This document shows, one piece after another, positions 8,354 to 18,693 of a stretch of 64,000 bases of DNA (positions are counted from its first letter, which is position 1; the number at the start of each line of letters is the position of its first letter). The DNA is from Diploptera punctata (Eukaryota > Arthropoda > Insecta > Blattodea > Blaberidae): assembly GCA_030220185.1 (NCBI GenBank), contig JASPKZ010008349.1:186001-250000 (forward strand), read 5' to 3'. Below the pieces are notes generated by a model, which did not search any database, was not told the origin of the DNA, and saw nothing but the letters and a program-made list of their open reading frames with translations. A program made the position numbers and the translations under genes.

Positions 8354-11153
8354 TTAGGCCATTTGTTGACCTGTTTCGGCCTCAAGAGAAACACCATCCA
8401 GAAGTCTTTTGAGTGGACGTCCTGGTTTTCTTCTTCCTGCAGGTTGATATCTTAACATTAGTTTGGGTATTCTGTGATCTTCCATTCGATGAACATGTTG
8501 TATCCATCTTGACTTATAATCAGAAATTTTGTTTTCTAAAGATTCCATGTGTAATTCTTCTAAGATGTCTTCATTTTTTTTGTGATCTAGTAGTGTGTAT
8601 CCTGCAGTCCTCCGAAGATATCTCATTTCAGCAGATCTAAGTCTCTGTATATCCTTCTGTTTCAACGTCCATACTTCGCTACCATACAAAAGAGTTGGAA
8701 GAGCCAGTGTTTTATACACTTTCAGTCTTGAATGCTTTTGGACTAACTGTGGCTTGAAGATAGAATTTATTAACCCTAAAATTCTTAAAAATTTAGATAT
8801 TTTTGCATTTACATCCTTTTCTTCTTCATATGAGATATTGCATCCTAGATATGTAAAATTATTCACCTGCTCCAAAATTTTATTGTCCAGTACAATTTTA
8901 CTTCTGACAGGATCTACACCTTGAAATGCCATAATTTTTGTTTTTTCTGTAGATATCTTTAATCCATATTCTTCTGTAATTTTGTTAAGTTCATACAGAC
9001 CTTTCTGTAGATTATCTTCGGAATTTGCTATTATTATTTGGTCATCTGCAAACAATAGGGTGTTTAATTTTCTATTTTCTGATATTCTTATTCCAAATTT
9101 ATATGTTTTGTTCCAGCAACATATTACTTCATTGATATAAATTGCAAAGAGTGTTGGGGATAGGGGGCAGCCTTGTCTCACACCACGATTTATAATTCCT
9201 TCTTCAGAAAATCTGTTATTTAATTTAATCTTTATGGTGTTGTCTTTGTAAATATTTTGTATGTTCTGCCGAAGTAAATTTGGTATATTTCTGTCTTCCA
9301 ATATATTTAAGAGTTTTGATCTCTTGACTGTGTCGAATGCTTTTTCAAAATCTATGAAAGCAAAATGTGTTTCTAAGTTGAATTCTCTTCTTTTTTCAAG
9401 CAATAGTTTAACAGAAAATGCTGAATCAATACAAGATCGTCCTTTCCTAAATCCATTTTGACATTCCATAAGGAATTTTTCACTGAAACTTTTCAATTTT
9501 CCATTTAAAATGTCTGCATAAATTTTGTAGCATGTGTTTAACAAACTGATTCCCCTATAGTTGTCCATTTTTCTCTTGTCTCCTTTCTTGAACAGGGGTA
9601 TAACAATGCTTGTCTTCCATTCTTGTGGTATATCTGCATTTTTGAATACATTATTAAAGAAGGACAACAGTCTTTCATGGAACTGTTTGCCTGCATATTT
9701 GTACAATTCAGAATTCAAACCATCTGTGCCAGTTGCCTTCCCATTTTTTAATTTCTTTAAACTATTGTTCAATTCTTCCAATGATATTATGGAATCTGTC
9801 TCATTATTATTTCGGAAAATTGTATCTTCATAGCTATTGTCAGTCCAAAGACTTTTATAATAATTGAAAAAATCTTCTTTTGTTACTCCGCAATTAATTT
9901 TGGTAGATTCTTTAATATCTTTATTCAAATGTTTTAATATTTTGAAGGCATTAGGTTGGAGCTTATGCAAATCTGATTCTAAATGTGTAACAAAATTTAA
10001 CCATGTTTTCCTATGTCTCTTTCTTATTTCCCTCTTAACAATAGCTCTACAGCGTTTGAATTCTATTTCATTTTCTACTTTCTTTGTGTTCAAATATTTT
10101 TTATAAGCTGCATTTTTTTCTTCAATCAATTGTTTTATTTGATCATCCCAGATTTTTAGAGTTCTATTTCTTCCTTGTTGTATATTTACTTTTCCTAAAG
10201 TTTCATTAGCTGCATTTTGAATTATCATTTTAATGTTTTTCCATTCTTCTTCGACATCATTACTTTCTGGAGTTGTAGCCATATATTGCTGAATTCTTCT
10301 CGAATATAACCATTTAATGCTGTCATCATAAAATAATTTTACCTTGTACTTTTGTTCTATGCTCTGTTGTTGTTTCTTCTTTTTTAACCATCTTGGTGGA
10401 AATCTTATTCTTGCTTCTACTAGGTAGTGATCTGAACCAATATCATATCCTCTGTAGGCTCTGACATCGAGAAACAATTTAAAAATCTTATTATTTGCAA
10501 TGAAATAATCAATGATTGATTTTGAGTCCTGACGATGCCAGGTATATTTATGTATGTTTCTATGATTGTAAAAGGTATTCGTTATTTTCAGTTCATTGTA
10601 GATAGCAAAATCTGTTAATCTTGTCCCATTCCTATTGCTGGTTGGTTCGCCAAATGTTCCAATATTATTGTTGACTTGAGCATTGCCCACTCTGGCATTT
10701 AAATCTCCTATTATGAGAATGTAATCATTTCTATTAATTTTGCTATAAATTTCTTGTAATATTTTATAAAATTCTTCATTGTCTTCTTCACGGCCTTCCT
10801 CTGGTGCATATACACCAAGAACTGTCAAATTACCTCTATTTATTTTCAGTCGAAGCTCTAATATTCTTTCATTCCAGTAAGTGTAGTGTTGAATTTTATT
10901 TCTTATGGTTTTATTAATCCAAATCATTACTCCAGCTTGTCCATGGGTTTTCCTGTCGACACCGCTATATATTTGTACATAATTTTGTGTTTCTTTCGTT
11001 CCTTTAAGTTTCTTCTTAGTCTCTGTAGTTACTGCAATATCAATGTTTCTATTTTTAAAATATACTGTCTAGTTCCTCTTCTTTTTCATGGATGCTTCGG
11101 ACATTCCAGGTTGCATATCTTACAATATCATTGTGCCGTTTTCTTTTAACCAT
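8354..11153 (-). pseudogene. LINE endonuclease / reverse transcriptase, one frameshift
   Basis: The 857-codon frame 10927-8354 is the C-terminal bulk. The frame is open back to about 11068 (with ETKKKLKG, YSGVDRK, HGQAGVMIW), and an overlapping frame from an ATG at 11151-11153 supplies the start, including YATWNVRSIH, so one frameshift near 11067 separates the two. Domains, numbered in the 857 frame: apurinic-type endonuclease with GDLNARVG (74-81) and SDHY (165-168); reverse transcriptase with NGFRKGRS (491-498), FIDFEKAFD (524-532), RQGCPLSP (584-591) and FADD (626-629); C-terminal region with YLGCNI and GRRKPGRPLKR. The expected role is target-primed reverse transcription of its own RNA. 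It resembles RTE-type elements in its short 3' end and simple-repeat tail, but I cannot fix the clade by eye. With the frameshift the copy is probably inactive but young. Confidence 0.88.
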
Positions 11154-11462
11154 ATTTCTTTGCTGTGGGTCGTCATATTTCAATTCCTTCTGGCTTTTTT
11201 CGTTTTGAGACTTGAAAGTAGTTTTGAAGTTCCTTAGGACAGGTTACTGGCCCGACGCTAAGTAGTCCAGTGGTAGGGCTGCTACCTTTTAGTCTCTGGA
11301 CAGACATTAGGATACCGCATTTACTCAGTACCTGATGGAACGGTTATACCGCCGTGACTCGGTCCTCAGAGCCTCGTTTGTGAAAACAGGTTGTACCACG
11401 AGAAGGTGAGGATGAGAATTGGGTAGGAGAGGTTATACACACGTCACTACCCCTTACAACCC
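11154..11462 (-). promoter_or_regulatory. 5' untranslated region of the LINE
   Basis: GC-richer segment between the start codon and the target duplication. By position it should hold the internal promoter. No promoter motif was recognised. Confidence 0.5.
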
Positions 11463-11474
11463 AGTGTAAAAGTA
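11463..11474 (+). repeat. Right target-site duplication of the LINE
   Basis: Exact 12-bp match to 8314-8325. Confidence 0.75.
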
Positions 11475-11941
11475 AACAAGACAATAAAGATTTAGACTAG
11501 TATTCGCCGTTCAAGTAGCATAGATCATTAAACTAATTAAAAATAAATCAAATATGTATGAGAGCCAGAATTCAGATCCCTCGACAATGACTTTTTTGTT
11601 ATTTATTTGTATTTCCGTAAAATACATCCTAAACATTTAATTCCAGCCAAGTAATCTACGTTCACTTTACACTATTCTAAGTAATATTCCTGCCTTCCTA
11701 AACTCTATAACACTATTTAGCTACCTGAATAAATTTAATTTGTGTGCAGTACCACGTTTTAATAATAATGCTATAAAATTATGTAATAAAACGTAATATA
11801 GCTTCATATAATTTATGTATTTATTTTTTTTACGTATTAAACACGAAAAAGTTTCATCCTTCAATTAAAATATTTACTTTAATAGGTCAAGTCCGGCCTA
11901 ATAATAGTCCATATATCATGGACAACAACATCAATAATAGA

Positions 11942-11972
<31 letters not shown>

Positions 11973-12043
11973 CCAAATAGTTGGTTCGTTTTTCTTTAAG
12001 AGTGGACAGACAGAATAAAATAGAAAGCGTTGTAACAATTAAA
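11475..12043. other. Unassigned AT-rich sequence with an (AAT)n tract
   Basis: Holds an (AAT)n tract at about 11941-11967. The minus-strand Leu-rich frame at 11887-12099 is caused by that tract and is not a gene. Confidence 0.4.
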
Positions 12044-12117
12044 AAATGTAACCTCAACGAGAATCGAACTTGTGACCTCTTCAATACGAAGCAAGCCATG
12101 AGGCACTGAGCTAAGCA
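12044..12117 (-). repeat. tRNA-like SINE head
   Basis: On the minus strand it shows an A-box-like TTAGCTCAGTG and a B-box-like AGTTCGATTCTCG at tRNA-like spacing, but no convincing acceptor stem. It is read as a tRNA-derived repeat or tRNA relic, distinct from families A-F. Confidence 0.5.
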
Positions 12118-12744
12118 TTCACTGGCTTGCTATGCATAAAAGAATGATCTTCATTTGAGGAAGTCCAACTTACTGTAGCTCTAGTGTGCAATTAGTTTAC
12201 TCGTGTGAATCGCGCGTAAAACATGAAATGTTCGAGATTAAGAGTCCGCTCATTATTATGTATTTGTTTTTTTTTTTCGCTAAATGAACTCATTGAACAG
12301 TAATGTAAATAAGGCTGCATTTGTATGTATTAAGATTGTCAAATGATAATGTGATACGAAGTGAGACGTTTTATTGACCTTTGTCTTGGGTCCATATACA
12401 AAAGTATATGGCCTAATATATTTTTATGTGTTAAAAGATAAGATTACAGCGAAGTAATACTTCTATCTTTTGTCAAGGTTCCACATTTAAATATAGTAGT
12501 TCAATCATAAGTTCACTGAAGTTGATCTTTTCCTTTAAACATAATCATATCAGTTCCTACGACAGATGTAACCGTGTCCGGGGCCAACACTGCCAATAAG
12601 AAATTGTTATAGATAAGAAAAAAACTATTAAAGTTATCGGAATGTCGTTTGATGTAGAGCATAAACTCAAGTTTTATGGTAACAATAATGAACTTCCGTA
12701 ATTTCAAGTTTTGTGGCGAAAACAAAAAAAATACGTAATTTTTC
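12118..12744. other. Unassigned AT-rich sequence
   Basis: No supported gene or known repeat. The 77-codon minus frame at 12513-12746 is low-complexity. Confidence 0.35.
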
Positions 12745-13456
12745 ATAAGTAATGCAACAAGTGATTTCCAATTTATCTAGAAAATTTGGAAATTAAGAGT
12801 GGCATTTATTAGGACTATTTAACGAATAAAATCAAGCTGTTTACTCACAAATCATTATTTAAATATAGCTATTTTAAAATATTTATATCTTTAATGTAAA
12901 CGGCGATGTTTGAAAACAAATGAGAAACGATGCTACGCTTCATTTGCCTCTTTTGTTCATAACTGCAACCAGATCATTATTTATTGCCAAAGGAACGCAA
13001 TATTGTAAGAATGCACTCTAGTGGAGAAAAAAATGAAACACATCAAACTGTATATTAATTCATTTCTGATGTCGTATGATGTAAATATGACAATTATATT
13101 TTCTGGAATGTTATTACCTGGGAAAAAATACATTTAAGAAAGTGCAAACAGCGGTTTCTTTTTTTGGTGGTATAATCAATTGCTACAAAGGTTTTTATAT
13201 TAACTCCCGCATGCGCTATGTGTTGACATTCATGCACTATATATACAATCTGGTAGCCGTATTTCTTGGGGAGTCAGTCACTGCAAAATAATGCTATGAT
13301 CTATTCAGAATGTTAAAAAGGAAGTGCTTTCTTTATTATGGTAAACTTTAGTTGGTAAATTCTAGGCGAAACACGACTGTAATTGGTTATAAATAAAAAA
13401 TCATTGAAATGTGATTGGTCATTGACTCCCATTTGGGGCATGGGTTAAATAGTCAA
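12745..13456 (+). mobile_element. MITE-M copy 2
   Basis: Starts CATAAGTAATG and ends GGGTTAAATAGT. Lacks the long hairpin loop of copies 4 and 7. Confidence 0.75.
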
Positions 13457-13577
13457 CATAAATTAAGCTAAAATTCTATTATCAGTATTTTAAAAATAAA
13501 TAAAATAAAACAATATAAATACGCCTACACCTGCTGGTGAGGTGAAAGAGTGACTTGTGGTGAATAATTATCCTCAC

Positions 13578-13770
13578 CTTGCACAGAGCGACTCCGGATT
13601 CCAGGCACTCCATGAAGTTGTCCACATTGATGTCCAGATCTGGATACAGCATGCTCAGCCACTCAGCCAGATCTTCCTTCATGGCGTACAAATACTCTTC
13701 GCTAGACTTGAACGGACGGAACGACCGCGTTTCTTTCAGCACCGGGGTCACCTCCATCTTTACTGATTAT
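13578..13770 (-). CDS. pigs: First coding exon of a GAS2-like protein (CH-domain start)
   Basis: A minus-strand exon with an acceptor (polypyrimidine run then GCAG, 13771-13774), 13 nt of leader, ATG at 13757-13755, 60 codons, and a donor AAG|GTGAGG at 13577. The peptide contains [37 protein letters not shown]. This is the N-terminal segment of the type-3 calponin-homology domain of GAS2-like linkers; in flies the single member is pickled eggs. Such proteins cross-link actin (CH domain) with microtubules (GAS2 domain) in the cytoplasm. The exon ends in phase 0 inside the domain. The remaining CH and GAS2 exons must lie left of the window or were missed; the 5' untranslated exon should lie to the right. 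I am sure of the family, less of one-to-one orthology. Confidence 0.85.
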
Positions 13771-13774
13771 CTGC

Positions 13775-14082
13775 AAAAAAATGATTCATTAACATCATGA
13801 GCATTTATTAAAACATTACTAAATTTAAAAAATAACATTTTAATTTATTACTTAAAATTTTAAGAATTGTATAAATTACTCTATAAAAACATCATCAAAT
13901 CTAGCAATTATTGCAATTTGGTAGAGATATATGTAATACATGACCTTGTTTCTCCCATTTTAGCAAATTCCGAAGGAATTAAATTATTGATGTTGTTCTC
14001 CTGAAATTGTCATTTTTTTAAATGTTTTTAGATATTCACCGATTCTATCTAGTAGAGAGAAAATTACCATGACACAAAGTGT

Positions 14083-14085
<3 letters not shown>
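13775..14085. other. Probable intron of the GAS2-like gene
   Basis: AT-rich, no frame or repeat recognised. It starts at the splice acceptor upstream of the coding exon. Confidence 0.5.

Positions 14086-14141
<56 letters not shown>
14083..14141. repeat. (CA)n(TA)n microsatellite
   Basis: CA run followed by TA run, abutting the SINE-B head. Confidence 0.9.
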
Positions 14142-14143
<2 letters not shown>

Positions 14144-14146
14144 TGT

Positions 14147-14526
14147 GTAGTCCACCGCTGTGGTCTCGGAGTAGCGTGCTGCCTTGTCACGCAAGCCGGC
14201 CCGGGTTTGATCCCCGGTCGGGACAGTTTTTCTGGGTGAGATTTTTATCGGGGTTTTTCCTCATCTGTAAGACAAATGTCAGGAAAACTTTAAGGCCCAA
14301 ACGGTCCCCGAAATCATATGGCCATCGCAATCATCACCATTCATATTCATCTTAGGTTAAGCTTAGGATTAGGGACTCTCCTGGCGCACCATTATCATCA
14401 TCATCATCACCCATATCATCGGGGCAACATAACCCCGCCTTCCAGGCGCCCCAACCTCAGAAGTGGGTTACAAGTACGCCATGCCAGGAGAGAAACCAGA
14501 AATGTCGAAAGACAAACCTGGGGCAT

Positions 14527-14527
<1 letters not shown>
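14147..14527 (+). mobile_element. SINE-B with C-type tail
   Basis: tRNA-derived head: A box in TGGTCTCGGAGTAGCGTGC and B box in GGGTTTGATCCCCGG. The body (TCTGGGTGAGATTTTTATCG, AAAACTTTAAGGCCCAAACG) is shared with other SINE-B copies. The last 150 bp (CGGGGCAACATAACCCCGCC, CTCAGAAGTGGGTTACAA) match the SINE-C tail instead of the usual SINE-B tail. Confidence 0.8.

Positions 14528-14528
<1 letters not shown>

Positions 14529-14558
<30 letters not shown>
14529..14558. repeat. (TA)n microsatellite
   Basis: TA tract between SINE-B and the SINE-E fold-back. Confidence 0.9.
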
Positions 14559-14559
<1 letters not shown>

Positions 14560-14561
<2 letters not shown>

Positions 14562-14850
14562 ATAATTAAATGTTTAACATTGAGCAATGCAAGCTTAATA
14601 TGGAATGATAAGAAAAATAAATGCCTGGACGGGATTCGAACCCGGATCTCTGAGTCTGTACCTCAGCGTGATATACATTACACTACCAGGCGAATCCAAT
14701 TCAAACACTTATTTTTCTTATATATGTATTATACTCTCCATTATTACTAGATGTCGCGAGAACTCGGTCTTCACCGCCATCTAGCAGCCGACTATAACAA
14801 GTAAGCAAATTAAAGAGAATATTTTTACCTTATAGCAGTGACGCTTTATA
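14560..14850 (-). mobile_element. SINE-E unit, left arm of a fold-back
   Basis: On the minus strand a tRNA-like head (GATTCGCCTGGTAGTGTAAT for the A-box side, GGGTTCGAATCCCGTCCAGG for the B box) at about 14697-14622, then TTATTTTTCTTATCATTCCA. The region 14730-14850 (ATGTCGCGAGAACTCGGTCT) is also part of the unit and recurs inverted at 15000-15100. Confidence 0.75.
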
Positions 14851-14851
14851 T

Positions 14852-15240
14852 ATGTTATAATTAAATGTTTAACATTGAGCAATGCAAGCTTAATATGGAA
14901 TGATAAGAAAAATAAATGCCTGGACGGGATTTTTCTTATCATTCCATATTAAGCTTGCATTGCTCAATGTTAAACATTTAATTATAACATCTATAAAGCG
15001 TCACTGCTATAAGGTAAAAATATTATCTTTAATTTGCTTACTTGTTATAGTCGGCTGCTAGATGGCGGTGAAGACCGAGTTCTCGCGACATCTAGTAATA
15101 ATGGAGAGTATAATAATATATAAGAAAAATAAGTGTTTTAATTGGATTCGCCTGGTAGTGTAATGGATATCACGCTGAGGTACAGTCTCAGAGATCCGGG
15201 TTCGAATCCCGTCCAGGCATTTATTTTTCTTATCATTCCA
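14852..15240 (+). mobile_element. SINE-E fold-back, centre and right arm
   Basis: 14852-14929 repeats the start of the left unit directly; after 14930 the sequence turns back. 14930-15235 is the reverse complement of the left unit, with its tRNA-like head on the plus strand at 15147-15220 (GGGTTCGAATCCCGTCCAGG). The whole locus 14560-15240 is an imperfect palindrome. Confidence 0.75.
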
Positions 15241-15565
15241 TACACACATATATATGCATGTGTGCACGTATGCATATGTTAACGCTCAAACGGTCGGAAT
15301 TTTTTTCTGAACCAAACTTAGCATATATTAATCAATTGAAGAAAAAAAAGGTCGAATTCGTTAATCAATAAAATCGAAACATTAGCAGTTAGAGTTAACC
15401 AGAAACGAAAATTTAAATATCGTTCTAGCGGTCGCAATTTTATATTTTTCGCAACGGATTGTATCAACTGCATTCAGGATCAGTATATACAAAACTATAT
15501 CTTGCTCTTTCTGCTGATGATATTGCATTCAAGATCAGTAGATGTAGATCTATCTCCTGCTTATT
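15241..15565. other. AT-rich stretch, mostly unassigned
   Basis: The last 60 bp before 15566 stay open in the frame that runs into the PLE C-terminal codons. The rest is unrecognised. Confidence 0.35.
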
Positions 15566-15601
15566 CTGCAGATGATGGGACTAGTTCCGAAAGGCCTACA
15601 G
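15566..15601 (+). ncRNA. Hammerhead-ribozyme-like motif, PLE-3 end
   Basis: CTG, core CAGATGA (U4 changed), extra U, helix II GGGAC/GTTCC with a two-base loop and one G-U pair, GAA, self-complementary AGGCCT, A, CAG. The same bases encode ADDGTSSERPTEN and a stop, matching the C-terminal pattern of other PLEs here. Confidence 0.65.
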
Positions 15602-15690
15602 AGAATTAATATTTTACAAAATTGAGGAGACGGACCTACGTATAAGGTAACATTTTTATAATTTTATATTATAATTTTAATTTCATATTT
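15602..15690 (+). mobile_element. PLE-3 3' terminal sequence
   Basis: TTGAGGAGACGGACCT and a following AATTTTATATT-type tail, as at 28822-28880. An end fragment only. Confidence 0.6.
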
Positions 15691-15952
15691 TTTATATTTA
15701 TAATATGATCAATATCCCATGTGACTAACTAATCAAAATAGTAAAACCCATTACACTGGCTACACTCTCTCTTTCTTTTTTAATTAACCTCTACCTTGTA
15801 GGTAAATTTACATATCTCACAAGGTCTGGGACATACAGAGGATGAGCGATCAGTTCAGTGTCAGGGCTTCCTCCGAGATAAGACATATTTAAGACAAGAC
15901 ACACTCCCTGCCCGTACCTCATACTAAACAAGGCGATTATTTCTACCTAATG

Positions 15953-15955
<3 letters not shown>

Positions 15956-16012
<57 letters not shown>
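15956..16012. repeat. (CA)n(TA)n microsatellite
   Basis: Dinucleotide tract next to the outer edge of the SINE-B fold-back. Confidence 0.9.
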
Positions 16013-16015
<3 letters not shown>

Positions 16016-16183
16016 ATACAATACCGGTAATATAATAAATTTAAATACAAAATTAAAACTAATAAAATAATTTATACACAAAGGAAGAAAAGTTCGAATC
16101 TATTATTGACCTACATAAAAAAATACGAAGAAAGTAATAAACTCTCACGAATTAATCCATCGCATATATATCCAATCTTTCAC

Positions 16184-16443
16184 TGCTTTGGTTTGCAGCT
16201 TTACTAGGGAATTATAGGAGTGGTAGCTTTCCACACTGACGAAGGATGATAATAATAAGGACGTTGATGATGATGATGGCCCGGATGATTTTCGGAGACC
16301 GTTGGGCCCTAAGCTTCCTGACATTTGACTTATAGGTGAGGAAAAACCCCGAAAAAAACTTACCCAGGAGCTTGTCCCGTCTGGGAATCGAACCCGGGCC
16401 CGCTGTGTGACAAAGCAGTACGCTACCTCGAGACCACAGCTGT

Positions 16444-16446
<3 letters not shown>
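16184..16446 (-). mobile_element. SINE-B copy in left arm
   Basis: tRNA head on the minus strand at 16440-16370 (CGGGTTCGATTCCCAGACGG), ATG-repeat body and the usual 3' part down to TCCCTAGTAAAGCTGCAAAC. Confidence 0.8.
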
Positions 16447-16484
<38 letters not shown>

Positions 16485-16486
<2 letters not shown>

Positions 16487-16712
16487 CGGGTTCGAATCCC
16501 AGACGGGACAAGCTCATGGGTAAGGTTTTTTCGGGGTTTTTCCTCACCTGTAAGACAAATATCAGGAAGCTTAGGACCCAACGGTCTCCGAAAATCATCC
16601 GGCCATCATCATCATCAACATCCTTATCATTATTATCATCCTTCGCCAGTGTGGAAAGCTACCACATCTATAATTCCCTAGTAAAGCTGCAAACCAAAGC
16701 AGTGAAAGACCT

Positions 16713-16713
<1 letters not shown>
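16485..16713 (+). mobile_element. SINE-B copy in right arm
   Basis: Mirror of the left copy, starting inside the head at CCCGGGTTCGAATCCCAGAC. The A-box half is replaced by the (TA)n centre. Confidence 0.8.
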
Positions 16714-16754
<41 letters not shown>

Positions 16755-16756
<2 letters not shown>

Positions 16757-17120
16757 TGTCTTAACTTATGCAAGTGAAAATTGGACTCTTAACCGTTCAG
16801 ACAGAAGGAAAATAGAAACTGCAGAAATGAAGTTCCTACGTTCAGTAGCGGGTGTGACAATTTTGGACAAGAAAAGAAGTGAGGATATTAGGAAGGACTT
16901 AAATATTTTTAATTTAACAAATAGAATTGACAACATGAGAAACAACTGGTATGAACATGTCAAGAGAATGCCTACAGATAGAATCCCTCAGCAGTTACTA
17001 AAGTACAAACCAATAGGACATAGAAATGTTGGACGCCCATTTACTAAATGGGAGGATTCATTAAATCCCACTTGATGTGAAAACAGGTCAAAAGGCCTAA
17101 TTTCATGAAGCAGAAGAAGA

Positions 17121-17122
<2 letters not shown>
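16755..17122 (+). pseudogene. LINE C-terminal fragment inserted in (TA)n
   Basis: Encodes YASENWTLNRSDRR, MKFLRSVAGVTILDKK, WYEHVKRMPTDRIP and RNVGRPFTKWEDS, the C-terminal region of a LINE protein of the same general type as 8354-11153. It ends in AGGCCTAATTTCATGAAGCA and a (GAA)n tail. Only the last 100 or so codons are present. Confidence 0.8.
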
Positions 17123-17151
<29 letters not shown>

Positions 17152-17454
17152 CGATGGATTAATTTGTGAGAGTTTATTACTTTCTTTGTAGTTTTTTATG
17201 TAGGCCAATAATAGATTTGAACTTTTTCTAGCTTTGTGTATAAATTATTTTATCAGTTTTAATGTTGCATTTCAATTTATTCTATTACCGGTATAGTATC
17301 TTATTTTATTATTGTTCAAGTTTAGCCAGATAATATTATTTTTATTTTTGTAATTTAATGTAACATGTGTTTGTCCTGGTGAGTGGAAGAGAAGGCCACG
17401 TGGCCTCAACTCCACCAAACTAAATAAATAAATATAATACGGAAGATTGTGATG

Positions 17455-17610
17455 ACCAGATGGTATTCGGGGACAATTTCGATCTCAAAGAGTTCTGACA
17501 AATGCCTTATAGGTGAAGAAACACTGGAAAAAAAAACTCATGCAGGAAACTTGCCACGACCGGAGATCGAAAGAGGCTACTAGCAACCCTAAGACCACAA
17601 CGGTACACAT
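17455..17610 (-). mobile_element. Degenerate SINE-B
   Basis: Order of features as in SINE-B minus copies (GACAAATGCCTTATAGGTGA, then CCACGACCGGAGATCGAA), heavily mutated. Confidence 0.5.
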
Positions 17611-17649
17611 CATTATTGAGTGTTTTTATTATTTTTATGGCACGAGTCC

Positions 17650-17950
17650 TAGCAGGTCCCTGGCCAACCAGCCGATTACTCAATTCACATCCACATCTGC
17701 TAATCACAGAGGTTGACGATCATCTACCGAGTATAGAGGCGACATGAGGTCGACATATCGGGTCTCCCAGCCGTTATAGCTGGTTTTCTTAATCTGAAGC
17801 CGCGACTAATTACAGCTACCCATATACCTCATTATGCTGGATGGACACCGGTCCCATGCTGGCCGAAATTCCATGAGATAATGTCTTCCTTCATAGGGAC
17901 TCAAACTAGAGCTAGTCACATAGCTGTGCACCAAGGCATCATACCTTAAA
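17650..17950 (-). mobile_element. SINE-A copy with decayed head
   Basis: Body with CTCCCAGCCGTTATAGCTGG and GATGGACACCGGTCCCATGC; the head (right end) is degenerate. Confidence 0.75.
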
Positions 17951-18492
17951 CATTAATTGTAAAAGTTATATATTTTCCTCATTTCTTATACTTGTTTTGA
18001 GTGAATGTAAAATGTTTTATAATAAGCAATGCCACGAGTGATTTCCAAATTATCGATAAATTCACGAAGTGAGGAGTGAATTTATCTAGAGAATTTGGAA
18101 ATCAAGAGTGGCATTTGTTACGACTATTTAGCGTATAAAAATAAGCTGTTTGTTCACAAATCAATATTTAAATACAGTTATTTTAAAATATTTATATATT
18201 TAATGTAAACGACCATGTTTGAAAACAAATGAGAAACGTTATGTTTTACTTGTTTATCACTGCAAGCAGATCATATTATTTATTGCCAAAGGATCGCAAT
18301 ATTGTAAGAATTCACCCTAATGGAGAAAAAATGAAACACATCAAACTGTACATTAATTAATTTCTGATGTCCTATGATGTAAATATGTCAATTATATTTT
18401 TTTGCAACGTTAATTCCTGGGAATAATACATTTAAGAAAGTGCAAACAGTGGTTTCTTTTTTTATGGTATAATCAATTGCTAGGAATGTATT

Positions 18493-18693
18493 GACTTAGG
18501 CTTTCACGGCCGGAGTTCCTATGATGATCTTGAAAAAAAATTCCGGGCTGTAGGCCGTGGTCTTGAAGCTTGAAGTTCCCCGACGTTTCGCTAGAAACCC
18601 TTGAGGATGCCAGACGCAGTCTCTGGCGAAACGTCGGGGAACTTGAAGCCTCGAGACCACGGCCTAAAGCCCGGAAATCTTCTTCAAGATCAT
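18493..18693. mobile_element. Miniature palindromic PLE end (201 bp) with 18-bp target duplication
   Basis: Flanked by AATTGCTAGGAATGTATT at 18475-18492 and 18694-18711. Left and right halves are inverted copies. The left half (GGCTTTCACGGCCGG, CCGTGGTC, GACGTTTCGC) matches the terminal sequence of PLE-2, so this is the same group reduced to two opposed ends. Confidence 0.8.
18598..18638 (+). ncRNA. Hammerhead-ribozyme-like motif in the miniature PLE
   Basis: CCC, core TTGAGGA (C3 changed to U), extra U, helix II GCCAGA/TCTGGC, GAA, ACGT, C, GGG. Helix I (CCC/GGG) and helix II differ from PLE-2 yet still pair. The frame reads LEDARRS, comparable to EDALRS of PLE-2. Confidence 0.65.

Larger units (their letters stand above)
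8326..11462 (-). mobile_element. Full-length non-LTR retrotransposon (LINE family L1x)
   Basis: A 3.1-kb element read on the minus strand: a 5' untranslated region of about 0.3 kb (11462-11154), one long coding region (11153-8354), a very short 3' untranslated region and a (GAT)n tail at 8326-8338. Perfect 12-bp direct repeats flank it. A single frameshift was noticed. A 3' fragment of the same family, with the same (GAT)n tail, lies at 20745-20880, and other relatives sharing the short-tail layout are at 16755, 36330, 50330 and 60985. Confidence 0.85.
16014..17310. repeat. Large inverted duplication containing two SINE-B copies
   Basis: Outer arms 16014-16172 and 17151-17310 are reverse complements (for example TAATAAACTCTCACGAATTA against TAATTTGTGAGAGTTTATTA). 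Inside them lie an inverted SINE-B (16184-16446), a (TA)n centre (16447-16484) and a direct SINE-B (16485-16713). A LINE fragment bounded by (TA)n (16714-17150) interrupts the right arm at the TA tract. Confidence 0.75.

Noticed and set aside
8413..10106. Plus-strand frames inside the LINE
   Set aside because: Antisense to the 857-codon reverse-transcriptase frame.
14625..15235. tRNA-like segments of SINE-E as functional tRNA genes
   Set aside because: They occur as part of a repeated longer unit, show differing internal mutations, and the stems do not all pair.
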